Source: Aquirufa nivalisilvae
Lineage (GTDB): Bacteria; Bacteroidota; Bacteroidia; Cytophagales; Spirosomataceae
NCBI RefSeq assembly: GCF_004307455.1
Contig: NZ_SEWX01000002.1
Location: 1-64,000 of the forward strand
Direction of reading: 5' to 3'
Length of the DNA stretch: 64,000 bases
Below, piece by piece: positions 36,370 to 44,685 of this stretch (positions within the stretch are counted from its first letter, which is position 1; every line of letters begins with the position of its first letter). The position numbers and the translations under genes are program-made. The notes beneath the pieces are model-generated. The model saw only the letters and a list, made by a program, of their open reading frames with translations, did no database searches and was not told the DNA's origin.

Positions 36370-37161
36370 ATGTTTGATATTTCTATTTTAGGAGGAGGTT
36401 GGATAGGTGTTCCTTTGGCGGAAAAATTATCACAAAAGGGTTATTCCGTACAAATAAGTCAATCATCGCAAACTAAAACAATCCAAAATCCTACTATTAA
36501 ATTAGTCCAGTGGAGGGCGGAAGTCAATTCGCCCAACGAAGCTTGGGAATCAATTTTGGATGCCAAAACGATTATTTGGACTATTCCTCCTCGTCGAAAA
36601 GAAAATGGAGATCATTTTTACCTGGATGTGTTACAAGATTTTGTTCGCTTATTGAACCAAAAAACGTACCAACAAGTAATTTTCCTTTCTTCTACTTCAA
36701 TATACCAAGCTGAAAATAGTTTGGTCAATGAAGAATCTGCTCTGGAAAACAATTTAATGTGTCAGGCTGAGGAAATTTTACATGGGGTTCAATGCCCTCT
36801 ACTCTTGTTAAGGTTGGGCGGATTAATGGGAGGAGAACGCTTTGTAGCCAAATATTATTCGGGTAAGAAAGTACCGGCAGCTAACCATCCTGTCAATTAT
36901 GTGCATCGGGCAGATGTCCTTGAAATAATTGCTCAAAGTATTAAAAGTCAGCTTAATGGTACCTTTAATGTGATAGCACCTCAGCATCCTATTAAATCTG
37001 AACTGGTTAAATTGGAGTGCGAACGACGAGGATTGGTTTTACCAGTAGAATACCTCGAAGACAAGGATGCGACTAAAGTGATTACTTCAGACAAATTAAT
37101 CCAGGCATTGAATTATTCGTTTCAATACCCAGATCCATTATTATTTCCGATCGAAAATTAA
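36370..37161 (+). CDS. NAD(P)-dependent epimerase/dehydratase-like (SDR) protein
   Basis: This 263-residue Rossmann-fold protein begins ISILGGGWIGVPLAEKL, the glycine-rich loop of the extended/atypical SDR group related to YeeZ. The usual catalytic YxxxK is not clear (SSTSIYQAENS holds the Ser and Tyr only), so it may be atypical. Substrate unknown. It overlaps the convergent M20 gene by 4 bp at the 3' end. Confidence 0.8.
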   Translation: MFDISILGGGWIGVPLAEKLSQKGYSVQISQSSQTKTIQNPTIKLVQWRAEVNSPNEAWESILDAKTIIWTIPPRRKENGDHFYLDVLQDFVRLLNQKTYQQVIFLSSTSIYQAENSLVNEESALENNLMCQAEEILHGVQCPLLLLRLGGLMGGERFVAKYYSGKKVPAANHPVNYVHRADVLEIIAQSIKSQLNGTFNVIAPQHPIKSELVKLECERRGLVLPVEYLEDKDATKVITSDKLIQALNYSFQYPDPLLFPIEN

Positions 37162-38351
37162 GCGATGCTTAGCTCTTGAATGGCCAACCAAGCCATAAGT
37201 CCAGGCCCCACATTCAGGGCTTTCTCGTCAATATTGAAATTGGGAGTATGCACACCATTGATAATTCCTTTGTCATCGTTTCTTGTTCCCAAACGATAAA
37301 AACAAGCGTCTACATGGTGGGTATAAAAGGCGAAATCTTCTGCTGCCATCCAAATGTCTAGGTCGATCACGTTGTCAGCACCCATATATGCTATGGCTGC
37401 TTCTTTCATGCGACGAGTTAACTCGGGATTATTTTTTAGGAAAGGATAGCCTTTCAAAACAAAGAAATCACAAGAGCCACCCATGGATTCAGCCATACCT
37501 TCAGCCAATTTTTTCATTTTAGCCAAACCATCCGCTCTCCATTCTTCATCCATGGCTCGGAAAGTCCCTTCAATCTTCACTTCATTGGGAATAACATTGG
37601 TGGCTCCTTCTGCAATGAATTTACCAAAACTAAGTACCGAAGGAAGTCTAGGGTTTTTATTTCTAGAAATGATTTGTTGCATCGCAATAATAATATGAGA
37701 GGCAATCACAATGGGGTCGATGCATTGATCAGGCATGGCGCCATGCCCACCTTTTCCTTTTACGGTTAAATACAATTCATCGGCACTTGCCATGTACATG
37801 CCTTCTCTAAATCCTACTTTCCCAACCGGGATGTTGGTGGCCACATGTTGGCCTAGTATGCCAGCGGGGCTAGGGCTTTGTAATGCCCCTTCTTGAATCA
37901 TGATACTAGCTCCACCTGGAGCTTTTTCTTCTGCAGGTTGAAATAGTAATTTGACTGTACCTTCGAATTCATCTTTAACAGATTGTAAGATCCGGGCTGT
38001 TCCTAATAAAGAGGAAGTATGCACATCATGCCCACAAGCATGCATTACACCTGGATTTTGGGATTTATAAGGGACATTATTGGTTTCTTGGATGGGTAAG
38101 GCATCCATGTCGGCCCGTAAAGCCACTACTTTTTTACTAGGGTTTTTACCTTCAATGATGGCAATCACTCCGGTATTGGCGATACGCTGAGTTGGAATGC
38201 CTAGATCATGCAATTGCTTTTCCACAAAAGCCTGCGTCTCGAATTCATGAAAGGAGAGTTCGGGGTGAGCGTGTAAATGACGGCGTGTGTCAATATTCGC
38301 ACTGGCCTGTTGCTCAGCTAGTTCCTGTATCTTTTTAAGAAGACTCGACAT
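37158..38351 (-). CDS. M20-family amidohydrolase (zinc peptidase fold)
   Basis: The protein has 397 residues. The metal ligands appear in HACGHDVHT, EEKAPGG and the C-terminal AAEDFAFY, with ADMDALPI before. This is the pattern of the N-acyl-amino-acid / hippurate amidohydrolase group (M20D). It removes acyl groups from amino acids or related amides in the cytoplasm; the exact substrate cannot be read. Divergent to the HNH gene with a 111-bp gap. Confidence 0.92.
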   Translation of the reverse strand: MSSLLKKIQELAEQQASANIDTRRHLHAHPELSFHEFETQAFVEKQLHDLGIPTQRIANTGVIAIIEGKNPSKKVVALRADMDALPIQETNNVPYKSQNPGVMHACGHDVHTSSLLGTARILQSVKDEFEGTVKLLFQPAEEKAPGGASIMIQEGALQSPSPAGILGQHVATNIPVGKVGFREGMYMASADELYLTVKGKGGHGAMPDQCIDPIVIASHIIIAMQQIISRNKNPRLPSVLSFGKFIAEGATNVIPNEVKIEGTFRAMDEEWRADGLAKMKKLAEGMAESMGGSCDFFVLKGYPFLKNNPELTRRMKEAAIAYMGADNVIDLDIWMAAEDFAFYTHHVDACFYRLGTRNDDKGIINGVHTPNFNIDEKALNVGPGLMAWLAIQELSIA

Positions 38352-38462
38352 AATAAAATTTAATTTTTTACAAATCTACAAAATATTGCTTCAAAGAGTT
38401 TTTTTCTTAACTTTAAAGACAAGGGATGTGTAGGAGAGTATTCACCTTTAATCTTTTGTCCT

Positions 38463-38978
38463 ATGAGTCGGAAAGTTTTAGTTTTAAACCAAGATTATAG
38501 TGCATTAACCATCTGTTCCATGCCGAAGGCCTTTCTGTTGGTCTACCTTAATAAGGCGGAATTGGTGGCCGAGTCGACCACTGAAAAACTTCATTCAATT
38601 ACACAAACATTTCCTTTTCCTTCCGTGATTCGATTGAATCGATATGTGTATTTTCCATATAAAGGGGTGGTGTTAAGTCGGCAAAATATTTTTAAGCGGG
38701 ATGATAACATGTGTCAATATTGTGGCTCTAAAGATCATTTAACCTTAGATCATGTGATGCCAAAATCAAGACAAGGGCGAACTTCTTGGGATAATTTAAC
38801 TACTGCTTGCAAATATTGTAATTCGAAAAAGGGAGATCATACTCCTGAAGAAGTGGGAATGTCTTTAAAGAGACGGCCATTTAAACCTTCCTTTGTTATG
38901 TTTTTGCGGAATTTTTCAGGAATTTTGGATCAACAATGGATTCCATTTGTAGGATCTAAAATGGAACAAATCGTTTAA
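38463..38978 (+). CDS. HNH endonuclease-domain protein (stand-alone)
   Basis: This 171-residue protein has an N-terminal domain (VLVLNQDYSALTICSMPKAFLL) and an HNH domain with two zinc knuckles, CQYCGSKDHLTLDHVMPKS and CKYCNSKKGDHTPEE. The active residues are DH in LTLDHV and N in SWDNLTTAC. This type is a common single-copy gene in Bacteroidota and Cyanobacteria, not linked to restriction genes, and its role is not established. The DUF2520 gene follows after 2 nt, so the two are likely one transcript. Confidence 0.88.
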   Translation: MSRKVLVLNQDYSALTICSMPKAFLLVYLNKAELVAESTTEKLHSITQTFPFPSVIRLNRYVYFPYKGVVLSRQNIFKRDDNMCQYCGSKDHLTLDHVMPKSRQGRTSWDNLTTACKYCNSKKGDHTPEEVGMSLKRRPFKPSFVMFLRNFSGILDQQWIPFVGSKMEQIV

Positions 38979-38980
38979 AC

Positions 38981-39766
38981 ATGAATATTTCTTTTATTGG
39001 TTCTGGTCATGTGGCCTGGCATTTATCGCAGGCTTTAGAAAATGCAGGACATAGTGTTCAAGAAGTTTTTAGTCGAGATCCCGCCAAAGCGAAAGATTTA
39101 GTTAGTTATTTATACAATGCTAAAGTGCAGGAGCATTTGGATTTTTCAGAGTCTAAATCTACTGTATTCTTCTTTTGTGTTCCAGACATTGCTTATTCAA
39201 CAGTTTTAAAAGAATTAATTCTTCCGAAATATGCCACTTTATTGTTGGTTTCTGGAACGGTACTCTTGTCGGAGGCTTCTATTTGGTATGATCCTGCCAG
39301 AGAAAGTACCAATCAAATAGCTATATTTTTCCCAGTGCAACATTTGCAAAGTGGGAGAAAAATCAATTTGGGTCACATGCCTATTTGCTTAGAAGTGATG
39401 GTGGAAGAGACAGAACAAGTGCTAGTTCAATTGGCCCGTGATATTACCGATGCCATGTATTTGGTCAATGGAGAAGAAAGAAAGAAGATTTATCTATCCA
39501 TGCTTTTAGCAGGAATATTTACTCAGCAACTTTGGGCAGAGGCAAGTCGATTATTGCATTCCATTGAATTGGATACTTCTCTGCTTCAAGGCTTGATTCA
39601 AAACTATGTTCAGTCGTATTTCAAAAATTTGCCTGTTTCCAATCAAATTGAGGCTAATGCTTTTCAAGATGGACGCTTGATGTTTGAACAACAAGGTTTT
39701 TTGTCGACAGTGGAACTGCAAGAGGTATACCGAAATATGGTTCAGCAGATTTTAAAGACTACTTAA
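38981..39766 (+). CDS. DUF2520-type Rossmann protein
   Basis: The protein has 261 residues. The N-terminal Rossmann domain starts ISFIGSGHVAWHLSQAL, as in the F420-dependent NADP oxidoreductase-like group, and the C-terminal helical part matches DUF2520 (TQQLWAEASRLLHS..., EANAFQDGRLMFE). Family members are related to pyrroline-5-carboxylate/ketopantoate reductases but have no confirmed substrate. It overlaps the convergent lipoprotein gene by 8 bp. Confidence 0.85.
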   Translation: MNISFIGSGHVAWHLSQALENAGHSVQEVFSRDPAKAKDLVSYLYNAKVQEHLDFSESKSTVFFFCVPDIAYSTVLKELILPKYATLLLVSGTVLLSEASIWYDPARESTNQIAIFFPVQHLQSGRKINLGHMPICLEVMVEETEQVLVQLARDITDAMYLVNGEERKKIYLSMLLAGIFTQQLWAEASRLLHSIELDTSLLQGLIQNYVQSYFKNLPVSNQIEANAFQDGRLMFEQQGFLSTVELQEVYRNMVQQILKTT

Positions 39767-40244
39767 TTAAAGGTTTATCAATGTTCATGACTATTTGAGA
39801 TTTGCTGAATCCCAATAAAATCACGTCTTGCTTTTTGTTGATAAAGATATAATAAAGACTATCCCCAGTCGTATTTTTTTGGATACTAGGAGGTACTTCT
39901 TGTTTTATGGATTGACTGTAATCTAAGGCATCCAACACTTCTTGAATTTTTTGATCCTTGTTTCGTTGTTTTAAGGTAATCGCTTTGCCAGATTGTATGC
40001 TGATTTGAAATTGCTTAGAGATACTATCTAAACTTAATTTATTTGTTGGGTTTTCTATGATAGCTTGGATTTCCTGCCCCCATGTATCGGCTTTATTGGT
40101 AATGTCCTGAGGAAGAATTCGCTTCACTTGTCGGTTTTTCATTTCCTTCACGGCAGCAGTAGTATCTATGCGCTTAGAGAAATCACATGAATGAAGCGAA
40201 AGGATGCTTGAAGCAAGGCAAGTAAAAAGAAGTGATTTTTTCAT
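39759..40244 (-). CDS. Lipoprotein of unknown function
   Basis: The protein has 161 residues from ATG at 40244, with a lipobox (LHSC, Cys20). The mature part (KEMKNRQVKRILPQDITNKADTWGQEI...) is helical and charged. Its first half is reminiscent of heme-sensor-like DUF3365 domains, but no heme motif is visible, so I leave it unassigned. It has its own promoter (40262-40292) back to back with the prfA promoter. Confidence 0.7.
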   Translation of the reverse strand: MKKSLLFTCLASSILSLHSCDFSKRIDTTAAVKEMKNRQVKRILPQDITNKADTWGQEIQAIIENPTNKLSLDSISKQFQISIQSGKAITLKQRNKDQKIQEVLDALDYSQSIKQEVPPSIQKNTTGDSLYYIFINKKQDVILLGFSKSQIVMNIDKPLIK

Positions 40245-40261
40245 GAGATGAATTTGTTCTA

Positions 40262-40292
40262 CAAAGGTATTCCTTCCAAGCAGAAAGGGCAA
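40262..40292 (-). promoter_or_regulatory. Promoter of the 39759 lipoprotein gene
   Basis: On the minus strand TTG (40292-40290), 20 nt, TACCTTTG (40269-40262), 18 nt before the ATG. Confidence 0.65.
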
Positions 40293-40305
40293 TGAATTTA
40301 ATTGT

Positions 40306-40313
40306 TATCTTTG
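40306..40313 (+). promoter_or_regulatory. -7 promoter element of prfA
   Basis: TATCTTTG matches TAnnTTTG and lies 29 nt before the prfA ATG. No clear -33 TTG is seen at the correct distance, so the assignment rests on the -7 box. Confidence 0.55.
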
Positions 40314-40341
40314 CGGGGAATTTTAAAAATATTATACGAGT

Positions 40342-41412
40342 ATGTTGGAGCAGCTGGAGGCTATTAGGGAAAGATTTTTAGAGGTAGAGCAACAAATTGC
40401 CATGCCTGAAATCGTTTCTGATTTAAAGAAATTCAAAACTTTAAGTAAAGAATACAAGGATTTACAGAAGATTGTAGATCAATATATGGCCTATCAAAAT
40501 TTATTAAAATCCATTGAAGAGGCAAAAGACGTTATTGCTACGGAAAAGGATGAGGATTTTAGAGATATGGCCAAAGCGGAATTAGAGACTTTGGTTCCTC
40601 AAGAAAAAGAAATGCAAGAGGAGTTGAAGGAAATGTTAATTCCGAAGGATCCGAATGATTCGAAGGACTGTATTCTGGAAATTCGTGGTGGTACAGGTGG
40701 GGATGAGGCATCTATTTTTGCTGGTGATTTGTTTCGTATGTATCAGCGATATGCAGAGAAGATGGGTTGGACCTTTCAAATCATGGATTTTACCGAAGGT
40801 ACAGCGGGAGGTTTTAAAGAGATTATCGTTTCGGTTCAAGGAGAAGATGTATATGCTAAATTGAAGTTTGAATCAGGAGTACATCGTGTACAACGTGTTC
40901 CTGCCACAGAATCTGCAGGTAGGATTCATACATCAGCTGCTACAGTGGCTGTGATGCCAGAAGCAGATGAGGTGGATGTTCAGATTAATATGAATGATAT
41001 TCGTAAAGATACTTTCTGTTCTTCTGGTGCTGGTGGTCAGTCGGTAAATACGACCTATTCAGCGGTACGTGTGACGCACATTCCTTCAGGCTTAGTGGTG
41101 CAATGCCAAGATGAAAGATCTCAGATTAAGAACTTCGACAAGGCCATGACGGTGTTGCGTTCTAGGTTATATGAGATTGAGTTAGAGAAAAGGAATGCGG
41201 AAATAGCAGGAAACAGAAAATCCATGGTTGGATCGGGCGATCGATCAGATAAAATCAGAACATACAATTATCCTCAGGGTCGTGTAACGGATCACCGCAT
41301 TGGTTTGACGGTGTATAATTTACCTGTGGTGATGGATGGCGAAATTGCTGAATTTATTGAGCAATTGCGTATTGCAGAAAATGCCGAGCGTTTGAAAGAG
41401 GGTTCGATGTAA
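40342..41412 (+). CDS. prfA: Peptide chain release factor 1
   Basis: RF1 (356 residues) ends translation at UAA and UAG. The catalytic GGQ is in [19 protein letters not shown]. Tripeptide and domain features before it ([20 protein letters not shown]) and the C-terminal [20 protein letters not shown] are typical of RF1. Length is normal. It is monocistronic and closed by a strong terminator. Here prmC is not adjacent. Confidence 0.97.
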   Translation: MLEQLEAIRERFLEVEQQIAMPEIVSDLKKFKTLSKEYKDLQKIVDQYMAYQNLLKSIEEAKDVIATEKDEDFRDMAKAELETLVPQEKEMQEELKEMLIPKDPNDSKDCILEIRGGTGGDEASIFAGDLFRMYQRYAEKMGWTFQIMDFTEGTAGGFKEIIVSVQGEDVYAKLKFESGVHRVQRVPATESAGRIHTSAATVAVMPEADEVDVQINMNDIRKDTFCSSGAGGQSVNTTYSAVRVTHIPSGLVVQCQDERSQIKNFDKAMTVLRSRLYEIELEKRNAEIAGNRKSMVGSGDRSDKIRTYNYPQGRVTDHRIGLTVYNLPVVMDGEIAEFIEQLRIAENAERLKEGSM

Positions 41413-41434
41413 TAAAATTTGATGATGATGTTGA

Positions 41435-41470
41435 AGCAGGCTTAGGTTTAAACCTAAGCCTGCTTTTTTT
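41435..41470 (+). terminator. Intrinsic terminator after prfA
   Basis: A perfect 28-bp palindrome (arms GCAGGCTTAGGTTT and AAACCTAAGCCTGC, 36-63 within 41400) is followed by seven T. Confidence 0.9.
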
Positions 41471-41527
41471 ATCAAGTAACTGATTGAAAAATAGAAACAA
41501 AAGGGGAGAGAAAATTGTTAAACCGCC

Positions 41528-41560
41528 AACGCTGTCAAGGTTTTAAACCTTGACAGCGTT
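41528..41560. repeat. 33-bp perfect palindrome, copy 1
   Basis: The arms AACGCTGTCAAGGTTT and AAACCTTGACAGCGTT surround a single T. An equal element lies at 54862-54894, in the opposite orientation (central A). Both lie 8-9 bp before the stop codon of a minus-strand gene and both are followed by a T6 run, so it could act as a terminator for plus-strand transcripts. Confidence 0.85.
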
Positions 41561-41569
41561 AAGATTTTT

Positions 41570-42598
41570 TCAAGCCTTTTCCAACTTAAATTGAAAGGAT
41601 GTTCCTTTATCTATTTTTGAGAATACCGCAATCTTACTATTGTGGGCTTGGATAATGTGTTTCACAATCGACAAGCCTAAACCTGATCCTCCACTCATTT
41701 TTGCTCTACTTTTATCTACTCGATAAAATCGTTCGAATAGGCGAGGTAGATGTTCTGCAGGCACCCCAGGTCCATTATCCTTGACCATCACTAAAAAAGC
41801 TTTTTTCTTTTCCTCTAATTGGACAGTAACCTTGCCATCCTGATGCCCATATTTAATGCCATTATCTATTAAATTAACCAATACTTGACTAATTCGCTGA
41901 TAGTCGGCTTTAACAAGCACCGGACCATTGTGGCCAATCAATTTTAGTTCAATGTTTTTAGCTTTGGCTTTAGCCTCCAATTGTTCAAAGATTTCAATAA
42001 CTAAAGGCTTTAAATCAAGGGCCTTTTTATCAATTTTGATGGCGCCTGTTTCAATTTGAGAAACGGTCAATAAATCCTTCACCAAAATGTCTAACCCATC
42101 TAGACTTTTAGCGGCTTTTTCCAAAAATCTTTTTCTGATTTCCGGGTCTTCTTCTGGATTATCAAGTAGTGTATGAACAAAACCTTGGGCAGCAAAAATT
42201 GGGGTTTTCAATTCGTGAGATACATCAGCCAAAAACTCCTGACGGTATTTTGCCGCCTTTTTCAATTCCTTAACCTCATCTTCCTTGGTGGTTACATAGG
42301 AATTCAGCTCCTCTTTTAACAACTCAATTGGGTTTTCTTTCTCAATCAGCTGTTTTCGAGGAATAACAGAAAAATTCTTCTTTTTAATCTGTTTGATACG
42401 GTCATATAATTTATTGACCTCCTTGAAAACTAAATTATCTAAGGCAAAATAAATGACAGCACTTCCAAAGATGAAGGAACTGATAAAGCAAACAAAGAGT
42501 ATGGTGAAATCAGTGTTAGGTAAAAAGGAAAGGAAAGAGGTACAAACCCCAGCAATCACAAAGGCCAATAATAGAGAGAGGTATCTAGGGCTCAACAT
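41570..42598 (-). CDS. Membrane sensor histidine kinase
   Basis: The protein has 342 residues with two N-terminal helices (YLSLLLAFVIAGVCTSFLSFL and ILFVCFISSFIFGSAVIYFAL) and almost no periplasmic loop. A HAMP-like linker follows, then HisKA with the phospho-acceptor in FLADVSHELKTPIFAAQGF and HATPase_c (LIDNGIKYG, DNGPGV, GGSGLGLSIV). It resembles the PhoR class of Bacteroidota. No response regulator gene is adjacent on either side, so its partner is encoded elsewhere or the gene is an orphan. Confidence 0.92.
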   Translation of the reverse strand: MLSPRYLSLLLAFVIAGVCTSFLSFLPNTDFTILFVCFISSFIFGSAVIYFALDNLVFKEVNKLYDRIKQIKKKNFSVIPRKQLIEKENPIELLKEELNSYVTTKEDEVKELKKAAKYRQEFLADVSHELKTPIFAAQGFVHTLLDNPEEDPEIRKRFLEKAAKSLDGLDILVKDLLTVSQIETGAIKIDKKALDLKPLVIEIFEQLEAKAKAKNIELKLIGHNGPVLVKADYQRISQVLVNLIDNGIKYGHQDGKVTVQLEEKKKAFLVMVKDNGPGVPAEHLPRLFERFYRVDKSRAKMSGGSGLGLSIVKHIIQAHNSKIAVFSKIDKGTSFQFKLEKA

Positions 42599-42692
42599 GC
42601 TGTTTTTTTGTTTTCAAGTTACGATTTAAATTTCTTTTGGGGAATCATGTGCCCAATTGTTTTAGTATAATCAGGTTTTACGCACATTTTCG

Positions 42693-42700
42693 TACCTTTG
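42693..42700 (+). promoter_or_regulatory. -7 promoter element of purB
   Basis: TACCTTTG matches TAnnTTTG and lies 18 nt before the purB ATG. The -33 element is not clear. Confidence 0.5.
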
Positions 42701-42718
42701 CGCTTTACAAAAAATACC

Positions 42719-44083
42719 ATGGAATTAAATCGCTTAAGTGCCATCTCTCCCGTTGATGGTCGTTACCGAAAACAAACGGAAGTCTTATCTCCTTATTTTT
42801 CTGAATTTGGATTAATTCAATACCGTGTTCGAGTGGAAATCGAATATTTCATTGCTTTATGCGAAATTCCTTTGGCTCCCCTAGTAAGCTTTCCATCGGC
42901 AGCCATTCCTGCTTTGCGTAGTTTATACCAAAACTTTTCCGAGCAAGATGCACTTTGGATCAAAGAAAAAGAAAAAGAAACCAATCACGATGTAAAGGCA
43001 GTTGAATACTTCATTAAAGATAAAATTGAAGGTTTTACTCAATTTGGGGATTTAAGCGAATATTTAGAGTTTATTCACTTTGGTTTAACTTCTCAAGATA
43101 TTAATAATACCGCCATTCCTGTTTCCATATTGGAAGCTCATCGTGCAATAATTTGGCCAACATATATACAAGTTAAAGAACAGTTGGCGGCTTTAGCGGC
43201 TGATTGGAAAGAAATTCCCATGTTGGCGCATACCCACGGACAGCCTGCTTCTCCAACTCGTTTAGGAAAAGAAATCCAGGTGTTTGTAGAGCGTCTAGAT
43301 AGACAATTGGAACTTTTGGGTCAAGTTCCTTTTACTGGAAAATTTGGTGGAGCAACAGGTAATTTCAATGCCCATCATGTTGCGTTTCCAATGATTAATT
43401 GGCCCGAATTTGGAGCTAATTTGTTGGAAAGTAAATTAGGAATTCAACGCAGCAAATACACCACTCAAATTGAACATTACGATAATTTAGCGGCCTATTT
43501 TGATGGCTTAAAACGATTGAATACAATCTTAGTGGATTTGGCTCGTGATATTTGGTCTTATGTTTCCATGGGCTATTTCAAACAAAAGATTAAGGCTGGA
43601 GAAATCGGTTCTTCGGCGATGCCACATAAAGTGAATCCTATCGATTTTGAAAATGCGGAGGGAAATCTTGCCATTGCAAATGCCTTACTTGAGTTTTTGT
43701 CAGCCAAGCTTCCAATTTCTCGTTTGCAGCGAGATTTGACCGATTCTACGGTTCTTAGAAATGTCGGAACTCCATTGGCACACATCCTTATTTCCTTGAC
43801 TTCACTTCAAAGGGGATTAGGCAAATTGGAATTGAATGAATCCAAAATACACCAAGATTTGGAGGAAAACTGGGTGGTGATTGCGGAGGCGATACAAACC
43901 GTATTGCGCCGAGAGTCTTATCCAAAACCATACGAAGCTTTGAAGGAATTAACGCGTCATCATGGCAAGATTGATCAAGCGGTATTTCAGCGATTTATTC
44001 AAGGATTAGCGGTTTCAGATGCCATCAAGGCTGAATTGTTATTGATTTCACCATTTAATTTCGTGGGAAGAGACGAAAACTAA
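42719..44083 (+). CDS. purB: Adenylosuccinate lyase
   Basis: PurB (454 residues from ATG at 42719, the first Met of MELNRLSAISPVDGRY) works twice in purine synthesis: SAICAR to AICAR and adenylosuccinate to AMP. The fumarate-lyase signature SSAMPHKVNPIDFENAEGNL and the catalytic His in HTHGQPASPTRLGKE are intact, as is TSQDINNTA. An upstream in-frame start at 42698 lies inside the promoter and is rejected. The VOC gene follows after 4 nt. Confidence 0.96.
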   Translation: MELNRLSAISPVDGRYRKQTEVLSPYFSEFGLIQYRVRVEIEYFIALCEIPLAPLVSFPSAAIPALRSLYQNFSEQDALWIKEKEKETNHDVKAVEYFIKDKIEGFTQFGDLSEYLEFIHFGLTSQDINNTAIPVSILEAHRAIIWPTYIQVKEQLAALAADWKEIPMLAHTHGQPASPTRLGKEIQVFVERLDRQLELLGQVPFTGKFGGATGNFNAHHVAFPMINWPEFGANLLESKLGIQRSKYTTQIEHYDNLAAYFDGLKRLNTILVDLARDIWSYVSMGYFKQKIKAGEIGSSAMPHKVNPIDFENAEGNLAIANALLEFLSAKLPISRLQRDLTDSTVLRNVGTPLAHILISLTSLQRGLGKLELNESKIHQDLEENWVVIAEAIQTVLRRESYPKPYEALKELTRHHGKIDQAVFQRFIQGLAVSDAIKAELLLISPFNFVGRDEN

Positions 44084-44087
44084 GCTG

Positions 44088-44480
44088 ATGAATCAAAGAA
44101 TAGCTCAAATTTCATTGGTCGTTGATGATTACGATGAAGCCATCGCTTTTTATACGCAAAAGCTGGGTTTTGACTTAGTAGAGGATACTGTATTGAGCCC
44201 TACGAAACGCTGGGTGATTGTCAAACCAGTGGGAGAAGGTTCTTGTCAATTGTTGTTGGCAAAAGCAGCTAATGAAGAACAAAAAAGCCGTGTTGGAAAT
44301 CAAACAGGTGGACGAGTTTTCATGTTTTTACATACGGAAGATTTTGATCGAGATTATCAAAATTTATTGCAAAATGACATTGAAATAATTCGAGAAGCCA
44401 GTGTAGAAGAATATGGTAAAGTGGCCGTTTTTGCAGATTTATATGGTAATTTATGGGATTTAGTGGAAAAGAAAGCCTAG
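44088..44480 (+). CDS. VOC-family (glyoxalase-like) protein
   Basis: This 130-residue single-domain protein has the paired beta-alpha-beta units of the vicinal oxygen chelate fold (QISLVVDDYDEAIAFYTQKLGFDLVED and a second at GRVFMFLHTEDFDRDYQNLL...YGNLWDLVEKK). The substrate is not known. It is probably read with purB. Confidence 0.87.
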   Translation: MNQRIAQISLVVDDYDEAIAFYTQKLGFDLVEDTVLSPTKRWVIVKPVGEGSCQLLLAKAANEEQKSRVGNQTGGRVFMFLHTEDFDRDYQNLLQNDIEIIREASVEEYGKVAVFADLYGNLWDLVEKKA

Positions 44481-44497
44481 TTTTTTTATCTTGAAAT

Positions 44498-44527
44498 TTT
44501 GATTTACCATATTTCAGATTACATTTG
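44498..44527 (+). promoter_or_regulatory. Promoter of the trp operon
   Basis: TTTG (44498-44501), 18 nt, then TACATTTG (44520-44527). The start is expected near 44534, shortly before the leader peptide ATG at 44546. Confidence 0.75.
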
Positions 44528-44545
44528 CATCAAATTATTATAGAA

Positions 44546-44587
44546 ATGACTAAAACAACATACAACAAAAACTGGTGGCAAGGCTAA
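44546..44587 (+). CDS. trpL: trp operon leader peptide
   Basis: A 13-codon frame, MTKTTYNKNWWQG, holds tandem Trp codons (TGG TGG at 44573-44578) and ends in TAA. It lies 12 nt after the predicted transcription start and 47 nt before a rho-independent terminator. Ribosome stalling at the Trp codons when charged tRNA-Trp is scarce would leave 44593-44602 free to pair with the 5' arm of the terminator. Confidence 0.85.
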   Translation: MTKTTYNKNWWQG

Positions 44588-44592
44588 AATTT

Positions 44593-44647
44593 CCTTGAAC
44601 AGTTTTGCTGTGTGTATATGATATGTTTTACTCAAGGCTTGCTGTTC
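44593..44647 (+). promoter_or_regulatory. Antiterminator pairing of the trp attenuator
   Basis: CCTTGA (44593-44598) can pair with TCAAGG (44632-44637), and overlapping GAACAG (44597-44602) with CTGTTC (44642-44647). Either pairing uses bases of the terminator 5' arm. A small alternative hairpin ACAG...CTGT (44599-44611) also exists. These mutually exclusive pairings are those expected of a Trp-sensing attenuator. Confidence 0.6.
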
Positions 44648-44667
44648 CCAGTAAGCCTTTTTATTTT
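44634..44667 (+). terminator. trp attenuator terminator
   Basis: AAGGCTTGCTG (44634-44644) pairs with CAGTAAGCCTT (44649-44659), with one G-U pair, loop TTCC, followed by a T-rich tract. It stands before trpE and after the WW leader peptide. Confidence 0.85.
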
Positions 44668-44685
44668 AATTTTGCCGATAGCCTC

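Noticed and set aside
38463-38978. HNH protein as part of a restriction or mobile element
   Set aside because: The neighbours are housekeeping genes; the protein type is a common stand-alone gene, and no methyltransferase, intron or recombinase is visible.
44605-44685. N-terminal extension of trpE by 27 residues
   Set aside because: It would span the attenuator terminator; the family start fits ATG 44686.
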